From contig CAVQVT010000012.1 of NCBI GenBank assembly GCA_963717255.1, positions 51,368 through 115,367 of the forward strand: a stretch of 64,000 bases of DNA. Reading direction: 5' to 3'. The DNA comes from CAIYQJ01 sp963717255 (GTDB lineage: Bacteria > Chloroflexota > Limnocylindria > Limnocylindrales > CSP1-4). The notes beneath the pieces are model-generated. The model ran no database searches, was not told the DNA's origin, and saw only the letters and a program-made list of their open reading frames with translations. Both the position numbers and the translations under genes were made by a program. Shown here in pieces: positions 17,693 through 27,324 of this stretch. The first letter of the stretch is position 1. Each line of letters begins with the position of its first letter.

Positions 17693-19366
17693 TCAGCCGG
17701 CGCCGACCCCGCCTCCTCGGTGGAGCGCGAGCAGGCGCGGCCCCAGCTCCGCTCCGGCCGTCACGAGCTCGAGGAAGTCGCGCGCCTCGAGGGCGAGGAG
17801 CCGCCCGTCCCCCTCGGCCGTCACGGTCGCCGTGCGCGGCACCCCGGCCAGCAGGCCGATCTCGCCGAACACCTCGTCGGCGCCCATCGTGCGAAGCCGG
17901 ACGGGAGGCACGCCCGGCGCCGCCGACTGATCCACCGCGAAGGTGCCTTCGAGGATCACGTAGAACCGGTCGGCCGGATCGCCCTGGCGGATGACGACCG
18001 TCCCTCCGGGGACCCGGAGCTCGGTCGCCCGGGCGAACGCGGCGATGAGAGACGACTCTGGGACGCCGCCGAAGACCGGCAGGGCGGCCGCCCGGGCGGC
18101 CGCGGTGACGACCTCGGCCGCTGGGCCGCGATCGCCCGCGGAGCCGATGAGGAGGGCGGCGAGCGCGATCCCGACGATGGCGACGGCGCCGCAGGCGACG
18201 AGGACGGCCTCGATCCCGAAGACGGCCGCCCCGATCGGAACCACGAGCGAGCCCGCGGCGTTGGCGAGCGTGGAGACGGTGGCGATCATCCCCAGCGCGC
18301 GTCCCCGAACGGCGTCGGGGATGACGCGCTGGAGGATCGTCATGCCCGCGACCTCGGTCAGCAGGGCACCTGCTTCGAAGACGGCCATCGCCACCAGCGC
18401 CGGGGCGAGCGACGTGGTCATGCCGAGAACGACGGCCCCGACGGCCATCCCGACCGCGCCGAGGAGGAGGGGCACGCGCAAGCCCGGCCGGACGACGAAG
18501 ACGCCCGATCCGATCGCGCCGACGATCCCGCCGACGCCGATCGCGGCGTTGAGGTAGCCGGTCCCGGCCTCGCCGACGCCGAGCTGGTCGACGGCGATCA
18601 TGACCGTCAGCACCCCGAGCCCGCCGAAGATGAACCCTGCCACGACGTCGGCGAGCGTCAGACCGGCGAGCGGCAGGGCGAGGGGCCGCAGGCCGTCGGA
18701 CGCGCCCGGCGCGCGGCCCTCGGCAGGAGTGTCCGCCGCCTCGGCCTGCCCGGCCCTGGGCTCGGCAGTCTGCGGCCGCGATGGCAGACGCCAGAGGACG
18801 ACGGCGACGCACCCGAACGAGACGGCGTTGAGCAGGAAGGCCAGCGACAGCCCGCTCGCCGCGATGAGCAGGCCACCGATCGCCGGACCGACGACGAAGG
18901 CCAGGTTGTCGAGTGTCGACCAGGCGCTGTTGGCCGGCCCGAGCTCTCGCTCGTCGCGGACGAGCATGGGGAGGTACGAGCCGATCGCCGGGCCGAAGAA
19001 GGCGGAGAAGCACGTGGCCACCACCGCCAGCACGACGACGGCCCACAGTGGGCCGTCGACCGCCACGAGCCAGGCCATGACGACCATGATCAGGCCACGT
19101 GCGACGTCCGTGACGAGCAGCACCAGGCGCCGGTCGAACCGGTCCGCGACGATCCCGGCCGGGATCGAGAGGAGGACGTACGGCAGCACCCGCGCCGCGC
19201 CCACGACCCCCAGGAGCACCGCGTCGGCGCCGCTCCCCTGGTAGACGACGATCAGGAGGGCGACGAGGTAGAGCCAGTCGCCGACCGAGCTGACGAACTC
19301 GCCGCCGAGCAGGCGGACCAGTGGGCGGTTGGAGAGGAGTCCGCGAAAGACGCGCAGCGTCGCCAC
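17693..19366 (-). CDS. MFS transporter fused to a cyclic-nucleotide-binding domain
   Basis: About 557 residues. The first ~420 form a 10-12 helix major facilitator of the EntS/MFS_3 type (LLGGEFVSSVGDWLYLVALL, RFDRRLVLLVTDVARG, RAGQAEAADTPAEG loop between halves). The last ~120 residues are a Crp-type cyclic-nucleotide-binding barrel (IRQGDPADRFYVILEGTF, then VFGEIGLLAGVPRTATVTAE) with both the Glu and the Arg of the phosphate-binding cassette intact. Transport could therefore be gated by a cyclic nucleotide; the substrate is unknown. I chose GTG 19366; a TTG at 19402 adds 12 residues. It lies upstream of a cyclase gene on the same strand. Confidence 0.87.
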   Translation of the reverse strand: MATLRVFRGLLSNRPLVRLLGGEFVSSVGDWLYLVALLIVVYQGSGADAVLLGVVGAARVLPYVLLSIPAGIVADRFDRRLVLLVTDVARGLIMVVMAWLVAVDGPLWAVVVLAVVATCFSAFFGPAIGSYLPMLVRDERELGPANSAWSTLDNLAFVVGPAIGGLLIAASGLSLAFLLNAVSFGCVAVVLWRLPSRPQTAEPRAGQAEAADTPAEGRAPGASDGLRPLALPLAGLTLADVVAGFIFGGLGVLTVMIAVDQLGVGEAGTGYLNAAIGVGGIVGAIGSGVFVVRPGLRVPLLLGAVGMAVGAVVLGMTTSLAPALVAMAVFEAGALLTEVAGMTILQRVIPDAVRGRALGMIATVSTLANAAGSLVVPIGAAVFGIEAVLVACGAVAIVGIALAALLIGSAGDRGPAAEVVTAAARAAALPVFGGVPESSLIAAFARATELRVPGGTVVIRQGDPADRFYVILEGTFAVDQSAAPGVPPVRLRTMGADEVFGEIGLLAGVPRTATVTAEGDGRLLALEARDFLELVTAGAELGPRLLALHRGGGVGAG

Positions 19367-19450
19367 CGACGCGAGTGTGACGGACGCCGGATGCCGCCGC
19401 AAGCCATCACGGGCGACCGTCGGGTACGGGCGGCGCCCGCGCCCGTCGTC

Positions 19451-20218
19451 CTAGAAGTAGTTGACGCTGATGCCCCCGTCGATGACGAAGTTAGCGCCGT
19501 TGGTCCAGCGCGACTCGTCGGACGCGAGGTAGATCGCGACGTGCACGATCTCCTCGGGCTTGCCGAACCGGCCGGTCGGATTCCGCGCGAGCCGCAGCTG
19601 CTTCGCGGCCTCGTCCTTGAGGAGCCAGTCCATGAGGAGCGGCGTCTCGATCGGCCCGGGGCTGATCGCGTTGCTGCGGACGCCCCGTCCCGCGAACTGG
19701 ACGGCGAGCGACCGGGTGAGCGCGAGCACGGCCCCCTTGCTGGCCGTGTACGCGTCCTGCGGGACCGAGCAGCCGAGGATCGCGACGAAGCTCGCGACGT
19801 TGACGATGGAGCCGGTTCCCTGGTCGAGCATCTTCGGGATCGCGTACTTGCAGCCGAGGTAGACGCCGCGCACGTTGACCGCCATCACGCGGTCCCATGC
19901 CTCCACCGGCGTGTCCACGACCGAGTGGTCCTCCTCCGGCATGATCCCGGCGTTGTTGTAGAGCGTGTCCACCCGTCCGTACGTCGCGACCGCGTGGTCC
20001 ACCATCGCCTTCGCGTCGGCCTCCGACGAGATGTCCGTCCGGACGAACGTCGCCGCGCCGCCGGCCTCGCGGACGAGCCGGACGGTCTCCTCGCCACCCT
20101 CCTCGCTGAAGTCGGCCACCACGACCCTCGCGCCCTCCGTCGCGAACATGAGCGCGGCCGTGCGGCCCATCCCGCTCCCGCCGCCGGTGATGATCGAGAC
20201 CTTGTCGGAGAGTCGCAT
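19451..20218 (-). CDS. short-chain dehydrogenase/reductase
   Basis: A 255-residue classical SDR. The cofactor motif TGGGSGMG is at residues ~12-19, NNAG at ~90, the catalytic Ser in VNVASF, Tyr and Lys in YTASK, and PGPIETP after the active site. An Asp after the second strand (VVVADFSEEG) favours NAD(H) over NADP(H). The substrate is unknown; the pattern resembles cyclohexanol/3-oxoacyl-type reductases. It is divergent from tetR, with a 22-bp palindrome between them that may control both. A minus-strand TACCAT (20264-20269) could be its -10 box. Confidence 0.88.
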   Translation of the reverse strand: MRLSDKVSIITGGGSGMGRTAALMFATEGARVVVADFSEEGGEETVRLVREAGGAATFVRTDISSEADAKAMVDHAVATYGRVDTLYNNAGIMPEEDHSVVDTPVEAWDRVMAVNVRGVYLGCKYAIPKMLDQGTGSIVNVASFVAILGCSVPQDAYTASKGAVLALTRSLAVQFAGRGVRSNAISPGPIETPLLMDWLLKDEAAKQLRLARNPTGRFGKPEEIVHVAIYLASDESRWTNGANFVIDGGISVNYF

Positions 20219-20314
20219 CTGTGGGTCCCCGCATCTGTCGGCTGTCATGGTGAGGTGGAGACGATGGTACGGCGTGCGGGACCTCCGGCGGAGGCCATCC
20301 GGCCGGTGCGCTGG

Positions 20315-20320
20315 TACGAT
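20315..20320 (+). promoter_or_regulatory. -10 box for tetR-men operon
   Basis: TACGAT lies seven bases before the 22-bp palindrome, so a transcript would begin at the operator edge. Bound regulator would block this promoter. Confidence 0.4.
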
Positions 20321-20326
20321 GGGAAA

Positions 20327-20348
20327 ACCGACCGACCGGTCGGTCGGT
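20327..20348. promoter_or_regulatory. 22-bp perfect palindromic operator for the TetR regulator
   Basis: The half-site ACCGACCGACC is followed at once by its exact reverse complement. Length and symmetry suit a TetR-family dimer pair. It sits 58 bp before the tetR ATG and 109 bp before the SDR start, so autoregulation and control of both directions are likely. Confidence 0.75.
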
Positions 20349-20405
20349 GGGCACGATGAGCCGACCGACCCGGCCGGCGACCCCGACCTGAGGACCAGCC
20401 GGCCC

Positions 20406-21059
20406 ATGACGCAGGAGAAGCCCCGCGAGCCGCAGGAGCGCGGGCGCGAGCGCCGCGAGAGGATCCTCGACGCCGCGTTCACGACGTTCGCCGAGCGCGG
20501 CTACCGCGACACGGCGATCGACGACATCGCGCACGGCTCCGACACGTCGAAGGGCGGCGTCTACTTCCACTTCCCCACGAAAGAGGCGATCTTCCGCGAG
20601 CTCATGCGGACGACCGCCGACAGGCTGGACGCGAAGGTGGCCCGGACGGTGGCGGACGAGCCCGACCCGATCGTCGCCGCCGCCATCGCGATCCGGACCG
20701 TGCTGGAGACGTTCGCCGGGCACCGGCGGATGGCGCGCCTCCTCTACCTCGACGCCTTCGGCGCCGGCCGCGTCTTCCACGACGAGGTGGACCGCCTCCA
20801 TGCGCAGTTCGCGGAGCGGATCGCCGGGTACCTGGACCGTGCCGTCACAGACGGGGTCATCCCGCCGCTGGACACGCGGATCGCCGGCCAGGCCTGGTTC
20901 GGGGCGATGAACGAGATCGTGGCCCGGTGGCTCATGGCCGAGAAGCCGGGGCGCCTCCTCGACGCGTACCCGACGCTGCTCGCGCTGCTCCTCCGGAGCG
21001 TCGGCGTCGCGGAGGAGCAGGTGACCGTCCTGGTCGAGGCCGGCGAGACCCCCGCGTGA
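20406..21059 (+). CDS. TetR family transcriptional regulator heading the menaquinone operon
   Basis: A 217-residue TetR-type repressor. The helix-turn-helix covers residues ~15-60 (RILDAAFTTFAERGYRDTAI ... TSKGGVYFHFPTKEAIF); the rest is an all-helical ligand domain like that of fatty-acid/acyl-CoA-responsive members (inference). Its stop overlaps the GTG of menF (GTGA at 21056), so it is co-translated with the menaquinone genes. The 22-bp palindrome just upstream is its probable operator. The ligand cannot be told from sequence. Confidence 0.88.
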   Translation: MTQEKPREPQERGRERRERILDAAFTTFAERGYRDTAIDDIAHGSDTSKGGVYFHFPTKEAIFRELMRTTADRLDAKVARTVADEPDPIVAAAIAIRTVLETFAGHRRMARLLYLDAFGAGRVFHDEVDRLHAQFAERIAGYLDRAVTDGVIPPLDTRIAGQAWFGAMNEIVARWLMAEKPGRLLDAYPTLLALLLRSVGVAEEQVTVLVEAGETPA

Positions 21060-22567
21060 CCGTCGTGGCGGGCCCGGCGGAGATCGTGGCGGCGGGGGAA
21101 CGCGCGGCCGCGCGGCTTCGGGAGGTCGAAGGAGGGGCGGCCGCGGACGACGCGTGGGCGCCGCGAGGGGATGCCGGACGCCGCGCCCCGACCGTGCCGG
21201 GTGGGCGCAAGGGGGCCGGGTCCGGGCTCGCTTCCGCGACCGTCGCCGCACCCGACCTCGACCCGGTGGGGCTGTTCGTCGCCGCCCGCGTCGCCGGGCA
21301 CGACCCCGTCCTGTGGGTGCAGCCCGGCGACGATCTCGCGATCGTCGGGGTCGGCGAGGCGTGGGCCGCCTCGCCCGCGGGCGCCGATCGCTTCGCGGAC
21401 GCCGACGCGACATGGGCTGCGCTCTCCGGCGGGGCGCGCGTCTCCGACGACAGCGGCCCGGCGCGGGGGACCGGCCCGCTCCTGCTCGGCGGGTTCGCGT
21501 TCGACGCGGGTGGCGGCGCGGACGCCACGTGGTCGGGATTCGGGCCGGGGCGCCTGGTGCTGCCGCGTCTCTCGTGGGCGCGGACGCCGGGGGGGACCTG
21601 GCTGACGGTCAACAGCGTGTCGGGCGAGAGCCCGAACGGGCGCGCGCCCGACCCCGGCGACCCGGAGGCGCTCGCCGCCCTCTGGGCACGGATCGTCGCC
21701 GGGGTCGAAGTGGCGCCGGTGCCGCTGCGCGTCTCGCTGAGGGTCGTGGGCGGAGCACCCACCGCCGAGGGATGGCGCGCGACCGTGGATCGGTATGCCG
21801 GCGCGGTGGGCCGCGGTCGGGTGGACAAGGTCGTCCTGGCGCGCCGCCTGGACCTCGCGGCGGACGTTCCGGTGGACGTCGGCGCGGCGCTCCGCGCGCT
21901 CGTCGCCGCGGCGCCCGAGTCCACGGTCTTCGCCATCGCACGCGGCGACGCGGTCTTCCTCGGCGCGACCCCGGAGCGCCTCGTCCGGACCGAGGGCCGG
22001 GACGCGCGGACCGTGGCGATCGCGGGGACGGCCCCGCGCGGCACGGATCCCGCCGAGGACGACGCGCTCGCGGCCGACCTCCTCGCGAGCGAGAAGGAGC
22101 GGGAGGAGCACGCGGTCGTCGTGCGGATGTTGCGCGACAGCCTGCGCCCGCTGTGCGACTCGCTGGAGATCGCCCCCTCGCCGCGCGTCATCCGGCTCCG
22201 GACCGTCCAGCACCTGTGCACCGACGTCACGGCCCGCACCACCGATCGGAACGGGATCCTCTCCATGGTCGGCGTCCTCCATCCGACGCCGGCGGTGGGC
22301 GGGCAGCCGCGCGCGGCCGCGCTCGACCTCATCCGCGAGCAGGAGCCGATCGACCGCGGCTGGTACGCAGGGCCGCTCGGCTGGCTCGACCGCGATGGCG
22401 ACGGGGAGTTCGTCGTGGCGCTCCGGTCGGGCGTCGTCCGCTCCGGCCGGGTCAGCCTCTTCGCCGGCTGCGGGATCGTCGCCGACTCCGACCCCGCCCG
22501 CGAGTGGGAGGAGTCCCGCATCAAGCTGCGCGTCCTCGGCGGGGCGCTCGGGAGCGCCGAGCTGTGA
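21056..22567 (+). CDS. menF: isochorismate synthase MenF
   Basis: Converts chorismate to isochorismate, the first step of menaquinone synthesis. The protein has 503 residues; the last ~260 form the chorismate-utilising core with KVVLARR, FLGATPERLV, AGTAPRGTDP, LLASEKEREEH, LHPTPAVGGQP, RGWYAGPLGW and GCGIVADSDPAREWEES, all family signatures including the Mg-binding glutamates. The N-terminal ~200 residues are variable, with an Ala/Gly-rich start. GTG 21056 overlaps the tetR stop by 4 bp; the next gene, menD, overlaps in the same way. Confidence 0.93.
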   Translation: MTVVAGPAEIVAAGERAAARLREVEGGAAADDAWAPRGDAGRRAPTVPGGRKGAGSGLASATVAAPDLDPVGLFVAARVAGHDPVLWVQPGDDLAIVGVGEAWAASPAGADRFADADATWAALSGGARVSDDSGPARGTGPLLLGGFAFDAGGGADATWSGFGPGRLVLPRLSWARTPGGTWLTVNSVSGESPNGRAPDPGDPEALAALWARIVAGVEVAPVPLRVSLRVVGGAPTAEGWRATVDRYAGAVGRGRVDKVVLARRLDLAADVPVDVGAALRALVAAAPESTVFAIARGDAVFLGATPERLVRTEGRDARTVAIAGTAPRGTDPAEDDALAADLLASEKEREEHAVVVRMLRDSLRPLCDSLEIAPSPRVIRLRTVQHLCTDVTARTTDRNGILSMVGVLHPTPAVGGQPRAAALDLIREQEPIDRGWYAGPLGWLDRDGDGEFVVALRSGVVRSGRVSLFAGCGIVADSDPAREWEESRIKLRVLGGALGSAEL

Positions 22568-24604
22568 GCGATCCGAGCCGATCCGCGGGACCTCAGGCCG
22601 CCGGCCCCGCCACCCCCGCCGGCCCTCCGGCGGCGACCCTGCGCGCCTTCGTCGACGGGCTCGTCCGCGGTGGCGTCCGCCACGCCGTCCTCTGCCCCGG
22701 CTCCCGCTCCACGCCGATGGCCCTCGCGCTCGCCGCCGATCCGCGGATCCGCCTCCTCACGCACATCGACGAGCGAGCCGGCTCCTTCCTCGCTCTCGGC
22801 ATCGCGAAGGCCGCACGCGCACCGGTCGCCTTCCTCGCCACGTCCGGGACGGCCTCCGTGAACGCGCACCCGGCCGTCGTCGAGGCGCGGTACGGTCGCG
22901 TCCCGCTCGTCGTCCTCACCGCCGACCGGCCGCCCGAGCTGCAGGGTCGGTCCGCGCCGCAGACGATCGACCAGGTCCACCTGTTCGGGTCGGCTGCCCG
23001 CTGGTTCGTCGAGATGCCGGTCCCGGCCGGAGGGGCCGAGGCAGAGGCGCACTGGCGATCCGTGGGCGCGCGGGCCGCGGCGACTGCCGCGGGCGTCGCG
23101 GGCGGCTCGCCGGCCGGCCCGGTCCACGTGAACCTGCCGTTCCGGGAGCCGCTCGTCCCCGACGGGGACCTGGCGCCGGCGGGGACCCCGGGCGCGGTCG
23201 CCCCCGGGGCATCCGTCGCGGCCTCGGGCGCGGTCGTCCCCGCTGCGGACGACGTGCGGCCGGGCCCGCTCTTCCCGTCGGACGCCGACGTCGCGGACCT
23301 CGTCGCGACGCTCGCGGCGGCGCGGCGGCCGCTGCTCGTCTGCGGCCCCTCGGACGACCCCGCACTCCCGGCGGCGGTCGCGGCCCTCGCCGCCGATCTG
23401 GACGCCCCCATCCTCGCCGATCCTCTCTCCGGCCTGCGCCATGGCGCGCACGACCGGTCGCGCGTCCTCGTCCGCGGCGACTTCGTGGTGCGGGCCGGGC
23501 CGTGGCTCGACGCGCACCTCCCCGACCTGGTCGTCCGATTCGGCGGCGTCCCCACCTCCAGGCCCGTCGCGCTCATGCTCGCGTCCGTCATGCCGCGGCT
23601 CGTCGTCGTGGACGCCGGGGACGAGTGGCCGGAGCCGGGCCCGTGTCCGGCGACCGTCGTCCGCGCCGACCCGGCCGCGACGGCCGCGATGACGACAGGC
23701 GCGCTCGCCGCGGCAGCGGCCGAAGGGGCGGCGGACGAGGCCCCACCCGCCGGAGCGGCGGACGAAGCCCAACCCGCCGGAACGGCGGCCGTCGAGCCCG
23801 ACTGGTGCGCCGGGTGGCTGGCCGCGGACGCAGCGGCCGATGACGCCGTCGCCGCGGCACTCGGTGGCATCGACGAGCCCTACGAGGGCCGCGTCTTCGA
23901 AGCGCTCGGCGACGCCTTGCCGTCCGGCGCGCTCCTCTGGCTCGGCAGCTCGATGCCCGTGCGCGACGCAGACGCGTACCTCGCCGGTGGCGAGCGACCT
24001 CTCAGGATCCTCGCGAACCGCGGCGCGAACGGGATCGACGGTGTCGTCTCGTCGGCGATCGGGGCCGCCGCGATCCATCCCGGCCCGGTCGTCCTCGTCG
24101 TCGGCGACCTCTCGTTCCTCCACGACCTCAACGCGCTCGTGGGAGCGAGGCTCAACGCGATCCGCCTGACCGTGCTCGTCGTCGACAACGACGGTGGCGG
24201 GATCTTCTCCTTCCTGCCGCAGGCGACCGCCGACGCGCCGGGCGCCGGGCTGCCGGAGCGGTTCGAGCGGCTCTTCGGAGTCGCCCACGGCACCGGCCCG
24301 CGGCTCGGGGGGATCGTCGAAGGCCTCGGGGGCGGTTCATGGACCTGGGCGCGGCCTCCCGCGAGGGCACGGAGTCGGCGCCGCCGCCGACCGGCCCGTG
24401 GACGCCGCCGCCGACCGCGCCGCCCTCGCCGCGGCGGTCCGGGACGCGATCGCACAGGATGGCGTCACCGTGATCCGCTACGCGACGGAGCGGACGCGGA
24501 ACGTCGAGCTGCACCGCCTCGTGGCCGCCCGCGTGCGCGAGGCCCTCGCCGCCCTCCGGACGTCCGCCGCCCCGCCCGGTCACGGACGGGAAGGCGCCCG
24601 ATGA
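22564..24604 (+). CDS. menD: SEPHCHC synthase MenD (one frameshift near the C-terminus)
   Basis: Thiamine-diphosphate enzyme that joins isochorismate and 2-oxoglutarate. The N-terminal TPP domain shows VLCPGSRSTPMALALA, the acid HIDERAGSFLALG and FLATSGTASVN; the C-terminal domain shows LWLGSSMPVRDAD, NRGANGIDGVVSS and the TPP motif VVGDLSFLHDLNAL...DNDGGGIFSFLP. The frame is lost at a run of five G near 24330; dropping one G restores AVHGPG...AALAAAVRDAI and the stop at 24604, giving ~679 residues. A homopolymer site and intact flanks suggest a sequencing indel. It starts at GTG 22564 and overlaps menF and menH by 4 bp each. Confidence 0.9.
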
Positions 24605-25540
24605 CCCTCCACCGCATCTCCGTGGACGGCGCGACGTACGCCGTCCGCGACCTGGGCACCGGCCCCGCCGTCCTCCTCCTCCACGGGTTCACCGGGACCG
24701 GCGCCTCGATGGATGCCCTCGCCCTCGATCTCCGGGAGGCCGGCTGGCGCACGATCGTGCCCGACCTGCTGGGTCACGGCGCATCGGACGCCCCGGCCGA
24801 CCCGGCCCGCCACGACGTCGCTCGCCAGGCCGCCGACCTCGCCGCGATCCTCCGGCTCCGCGGCGCGGCCCCCGCCGCCGCCGTCGGCTACTCGTTCGGC
24901 GGTCGCGTGGCGCTCCGCCTCGCTCTCGACGTCCCGGATATCGTGACCGCGCTCGCGCTCATCGGTTCCGGGCCCGGCATCGCCGACCCGGCGGAGCGGG
25001 CGCGCCGCCGCGCCGTGGACGAGGACCTGGCCGATCTCCATCGAGCGCGACGGCGTCGCCGCCTTCGTGGACCGCTGGGAGGCGCTCCCGCTGTTCGCAT
25101 CGGAGGAGGCGCTGCCGGCGGGCCTCCGTGCCCGCCGCCGCGAGGAGCGGCTCGCGCAGCGGCCCGAGGGCCTCGCCGCGAGCATCCGGGGAGCAGGACA
25201 GGGGACGCAGGTGCCGCTGCTCGACCGGCTCGGCACCCTCCGGCCGCCGACGCTCCTCATCGCCGGCTCCATCGACACGCTCGCCGTCGCCCGCGCCCGC
25301 GCGATGGCCGCCGCCGCCCCGCCCGGCCGCGCAGCCGTCCTCGTCGTCGATGGCGCCGGCCATGCCGCCCATCTCGCCGCCCCGGACGTGGTCCGGGCCG
25401 CGATCCTCGACCACCTGGCGGCCGCCGGCTCCACGGCCGACCCGGCCGCGTCCGGCTCCACGGCCGACCCGGCCGCCGCATCCGAGACCCCGCGCCCGGC
25501 CGTCGCGTCGCCCGGCGCCCCGCACGGGAGGACCCCATGA
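24601..25540 (+). CDS. menH: SHCHC synthase MenH, alpha/beta hydrolase (one frameshift)
   Basis: Removes pyruvate from SEPHCHC to give SHCHC. It has an alpha/beta-hydrolase fold: oxyanion region LLLHGFTGTGASMDAL, nucleophile elbow GYSFGGR, catalytic acid in AGSIDTLA and His in GAGHAAHLAAP. The frame breaks at about 25037 (ctggccgatctccatcgag); removing one base gives a continuous ~312-residue protein with IERDGVAAFVDRWEALPLFA, a typical MenH cap segment. The last ~40 residues form an Ala/Pro/Thr-rich tail with a repeated AGSTADPAA-like unit, unusual for MenH. It is coupled to menD and menB by ATGA overlaps. Confidence 0.88.
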
Positions 25541-26367
25541 CCGCCCCGACCGTCACGTGGACGAAGGCGAAGGAGTACACGGACATCCGGTACGAGCACT
25601 CGGGGACGGGCATCGCCCGCGTGACGATCGACCGCCCGGAGGTCCGGAACGCGTTCCGCCCGGAGACGGTGGACGAGATGATCGACGCCTTCCGGCTCGT
25701 CCGGGACGACGACTCGATCGGCGTCGCGCTCCTCACCGGCGCCGGTGACACGGCCTTCTGCTCGGGCGGCGACCAGCGCGTGAAGGTGCGCGGCGGCTAC
25801 CGTCGGGAGGCTGGCACCCACGCGCTCAACGTCCTCGAGCTGCAGAAGCTCATCCGCTCGCTGCCGATCCCCGTGATCGCCCTCGTGAACGGCTACGCGA
25901 TCGGCGGCGGGCACGTGCTCCACGTCGTCTGCGACCTCTCGATCGCGAGCGAGAACGCGGTCTTCGGCCAGACCGGCCCGAAGGTCGGGTCGTTCGACGC
26001 CGGCTACGGGGCCACGCTCCTGGCCCGGACGATCGGGCACAAGCGCGCCCGCGAGCTCTGGTATCTCTGTCGCCAGTACGACGCGCAGCAGGCCTTCGCG
26101 ATGGGCCTCGTGAACGCCGTGGTCCCGCTCGCCGACCTGGAGGCGGAGGGGATCCGCTGGGCGAACGAGATCCTCGAGAAGAGCCCGACGGCGATCCGCT
26201 TCCTCAAGGCCTCCTTCATCGCCGATACGGACGGCCTCGCCGGGCTCCAGGAGCTGGCCGGGTACGCGACCGCGCTCTACTACACCACCGACGAGGCGCA
26301 CGAGGGGAAGGACGCCTTCCTGGAGAAGCGCCGGCCCGACTTCACCCGCTTCCCGAGGCGCCCGTGA
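25537..26367 (+). CDS. menB: 1,4-dihydroxy-2-naphthoyl-CoA synthase MenB
   Basis: Crotonase-fold enzyme that closes the ring of o-succinylbenzoyl-CoA to DHNA-CoA. The protein has 276 residues. Family signatures are FCSGGDQRVKVRGGY (with the GGDQ loop), NGYAIGGGHVLHVVCDLSIA, the active-site stretch GPKVGSFDAGYGATLLARTI (Asp in place of the usual enoyl-hydratase Glu), and a C-terminal EGKDAFLEKRRPDF tail. A bicarbonate-dependent subtype is suggested by the Gly of IGGGH (inference). ATG 25537 overlaps the menH stop; menA begins on its own stop (GTGA). Confidence 0.95.
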   Translation: MTAPTVTWTKAKEYTDIRYEHSGTGIARVTIDRPEVRNAFRPETVDEMIDAFRLVRDDDSIGVALLTGAGDTAFCSGGDQRVKVRGGYRREAGTHALNVLELQKLIRSLPIPVIALVNGYAIGGGHVLHVVCDLSIASENAVFGQTGPKVGSFDAGYGATLLARTIGHKRARELWYLCRQYDAQQAFAMGLVNAVVPLADLEAEGIRWANEILEKSPTAIRFLKASFIADTDGLAGLQELAGYATALYYTTDEAHEGKDAFLEKRRPDFTRFPRRP

Positions 26368-27287
26368 ACGAGACGGCCCCCGGGGCGGACGGTGCGCGTC
26401 CCTCGGCCGCGCGCGTCTGGTGGCTCGCGATCCGGCCGAACACGCTGCCGGCCGCGATCGCGCCGGTCCTCGTCGGCCTGGGCGTCGCCCTCGCCGGGCG
26501 GACCTTCGCGCCCGGTCCCGCGATCGCGTGCCTCGCGGTCGCGCTCCTGCTCCAGGTCGCCGCGAACCTCGCGAACGATCTCGCCGACTTCCGGTCCGGC
26601 GCGGACACGCCGGACCGGGTGGGACCGCTGCGCGTCGCGGCCCGCGGCCTCGCGACCCCGCGGCAGCTCACGGTCGCGACCGCGCTCGTCATCGCCTGGG
26701 CCGGCATCGCGGGGCTCTACCTCGTGCTGGTCGGCGGGGTCGTGATCCTCGTCCTCGGGCTCCTCGCGATCCTCGCGGCCCTCGCGTACACGGGCGGACC
26801 CTGGCCGTACGGCTACCACGGCCTCGGCGAGGTGTTCGTGTTCGTCTTCTTCGGGCTCGTCGCGGTGATCGGGACGGCGTACCTGCAGACGGGGACGGTG
26901 GACGCGCTGACCGTGCTCGCGGCGGTCCCGATGGGATGTCTCGCCACGGCGATCCTCGTCGTGAACAACCTGCGCGACGTCGACGGCGACCGCCGCGCAG
27001 GCAAGCGCACGCTGGCCGTCACGTTCGGCCGCGGCTTCGCGCGGGCGGAGTACGCGGCGATGCTCGCCGTTGCCGCCGCGTCGGTCGTCGTGATCGCCGC
27101 CGCCGGGCTCGCGTCGCCGCTCGCCCTGCTCCCGCTCGTCGCGTCGCCGCTCGCGATCCCGCTGCTCCGGACCGTCTTCGCGGAAGGCGACCCGCGACGA
27201 TTGAACCCGGTGCTCAAGGGGACGGCGCGGCTCGAGCTCGCCGTCGCGGCGCTCCTCGCCCTCGGTCTCGCGGTGGGCGGCCTGTGA
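26364..27287 (+). CDS. menA: 1,4-dihydroxy-2-naphthoate polyprenyltransferase MenA
   Basis: Integral membrane UbiA-family enzyme that attaches the isoprenoid tail to DHNA. It has 307 residues and about eight to nine transmembrane helices. Both Asp-rich prenyl-diphosphate motifs are present: NDLADFRSGADT (residues ~72-83) and DVDGDRRAGKRTLAV (~208-222). The start motif WWLAIRPNTLPAAIAPVLVG is typical of MenA. GTG 26364 overlaps the menB stop by 4 bp. Confidence 0.94.
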   Translation: MNETAPGADGARPSAARVWWLAIRPNTLPAAIAPVLVGLGVALAGRTFAPGPAIACLAVALLLQVAANLANDLADFRSGADTPDRVGPLRVAARGLATPRQLTVATALVIAWAGIAGLYLVLVGGVVILVLGLLAILAALAYTGGPWPYGYHGLGEVFVFVFFGLVAVIGTAYLQTGTVDALTVLAAVPMGCLATAILVVNNLRDVDGDRRAGKRTLAVTFGRGFARAEYAAMLAVAAASVVVIAAAGLASPLALLPLVASPLAIPLLRTVFAEGDPRRLNPVLKGTARLELAVAALLALGLAVGGL

Positions 27288-27324
27288 GCGGCCGTGGCCG
27301 GCCCGTGGCCGACGGGTGCGGGCG

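Noticed and set aside
20932..24288. 1118-codon minus-strand open frame across tetR, menF and menD
   Set aside because: It is antisense to three well-supported genes and has no recognisable motif; it is an artefact of high GC.
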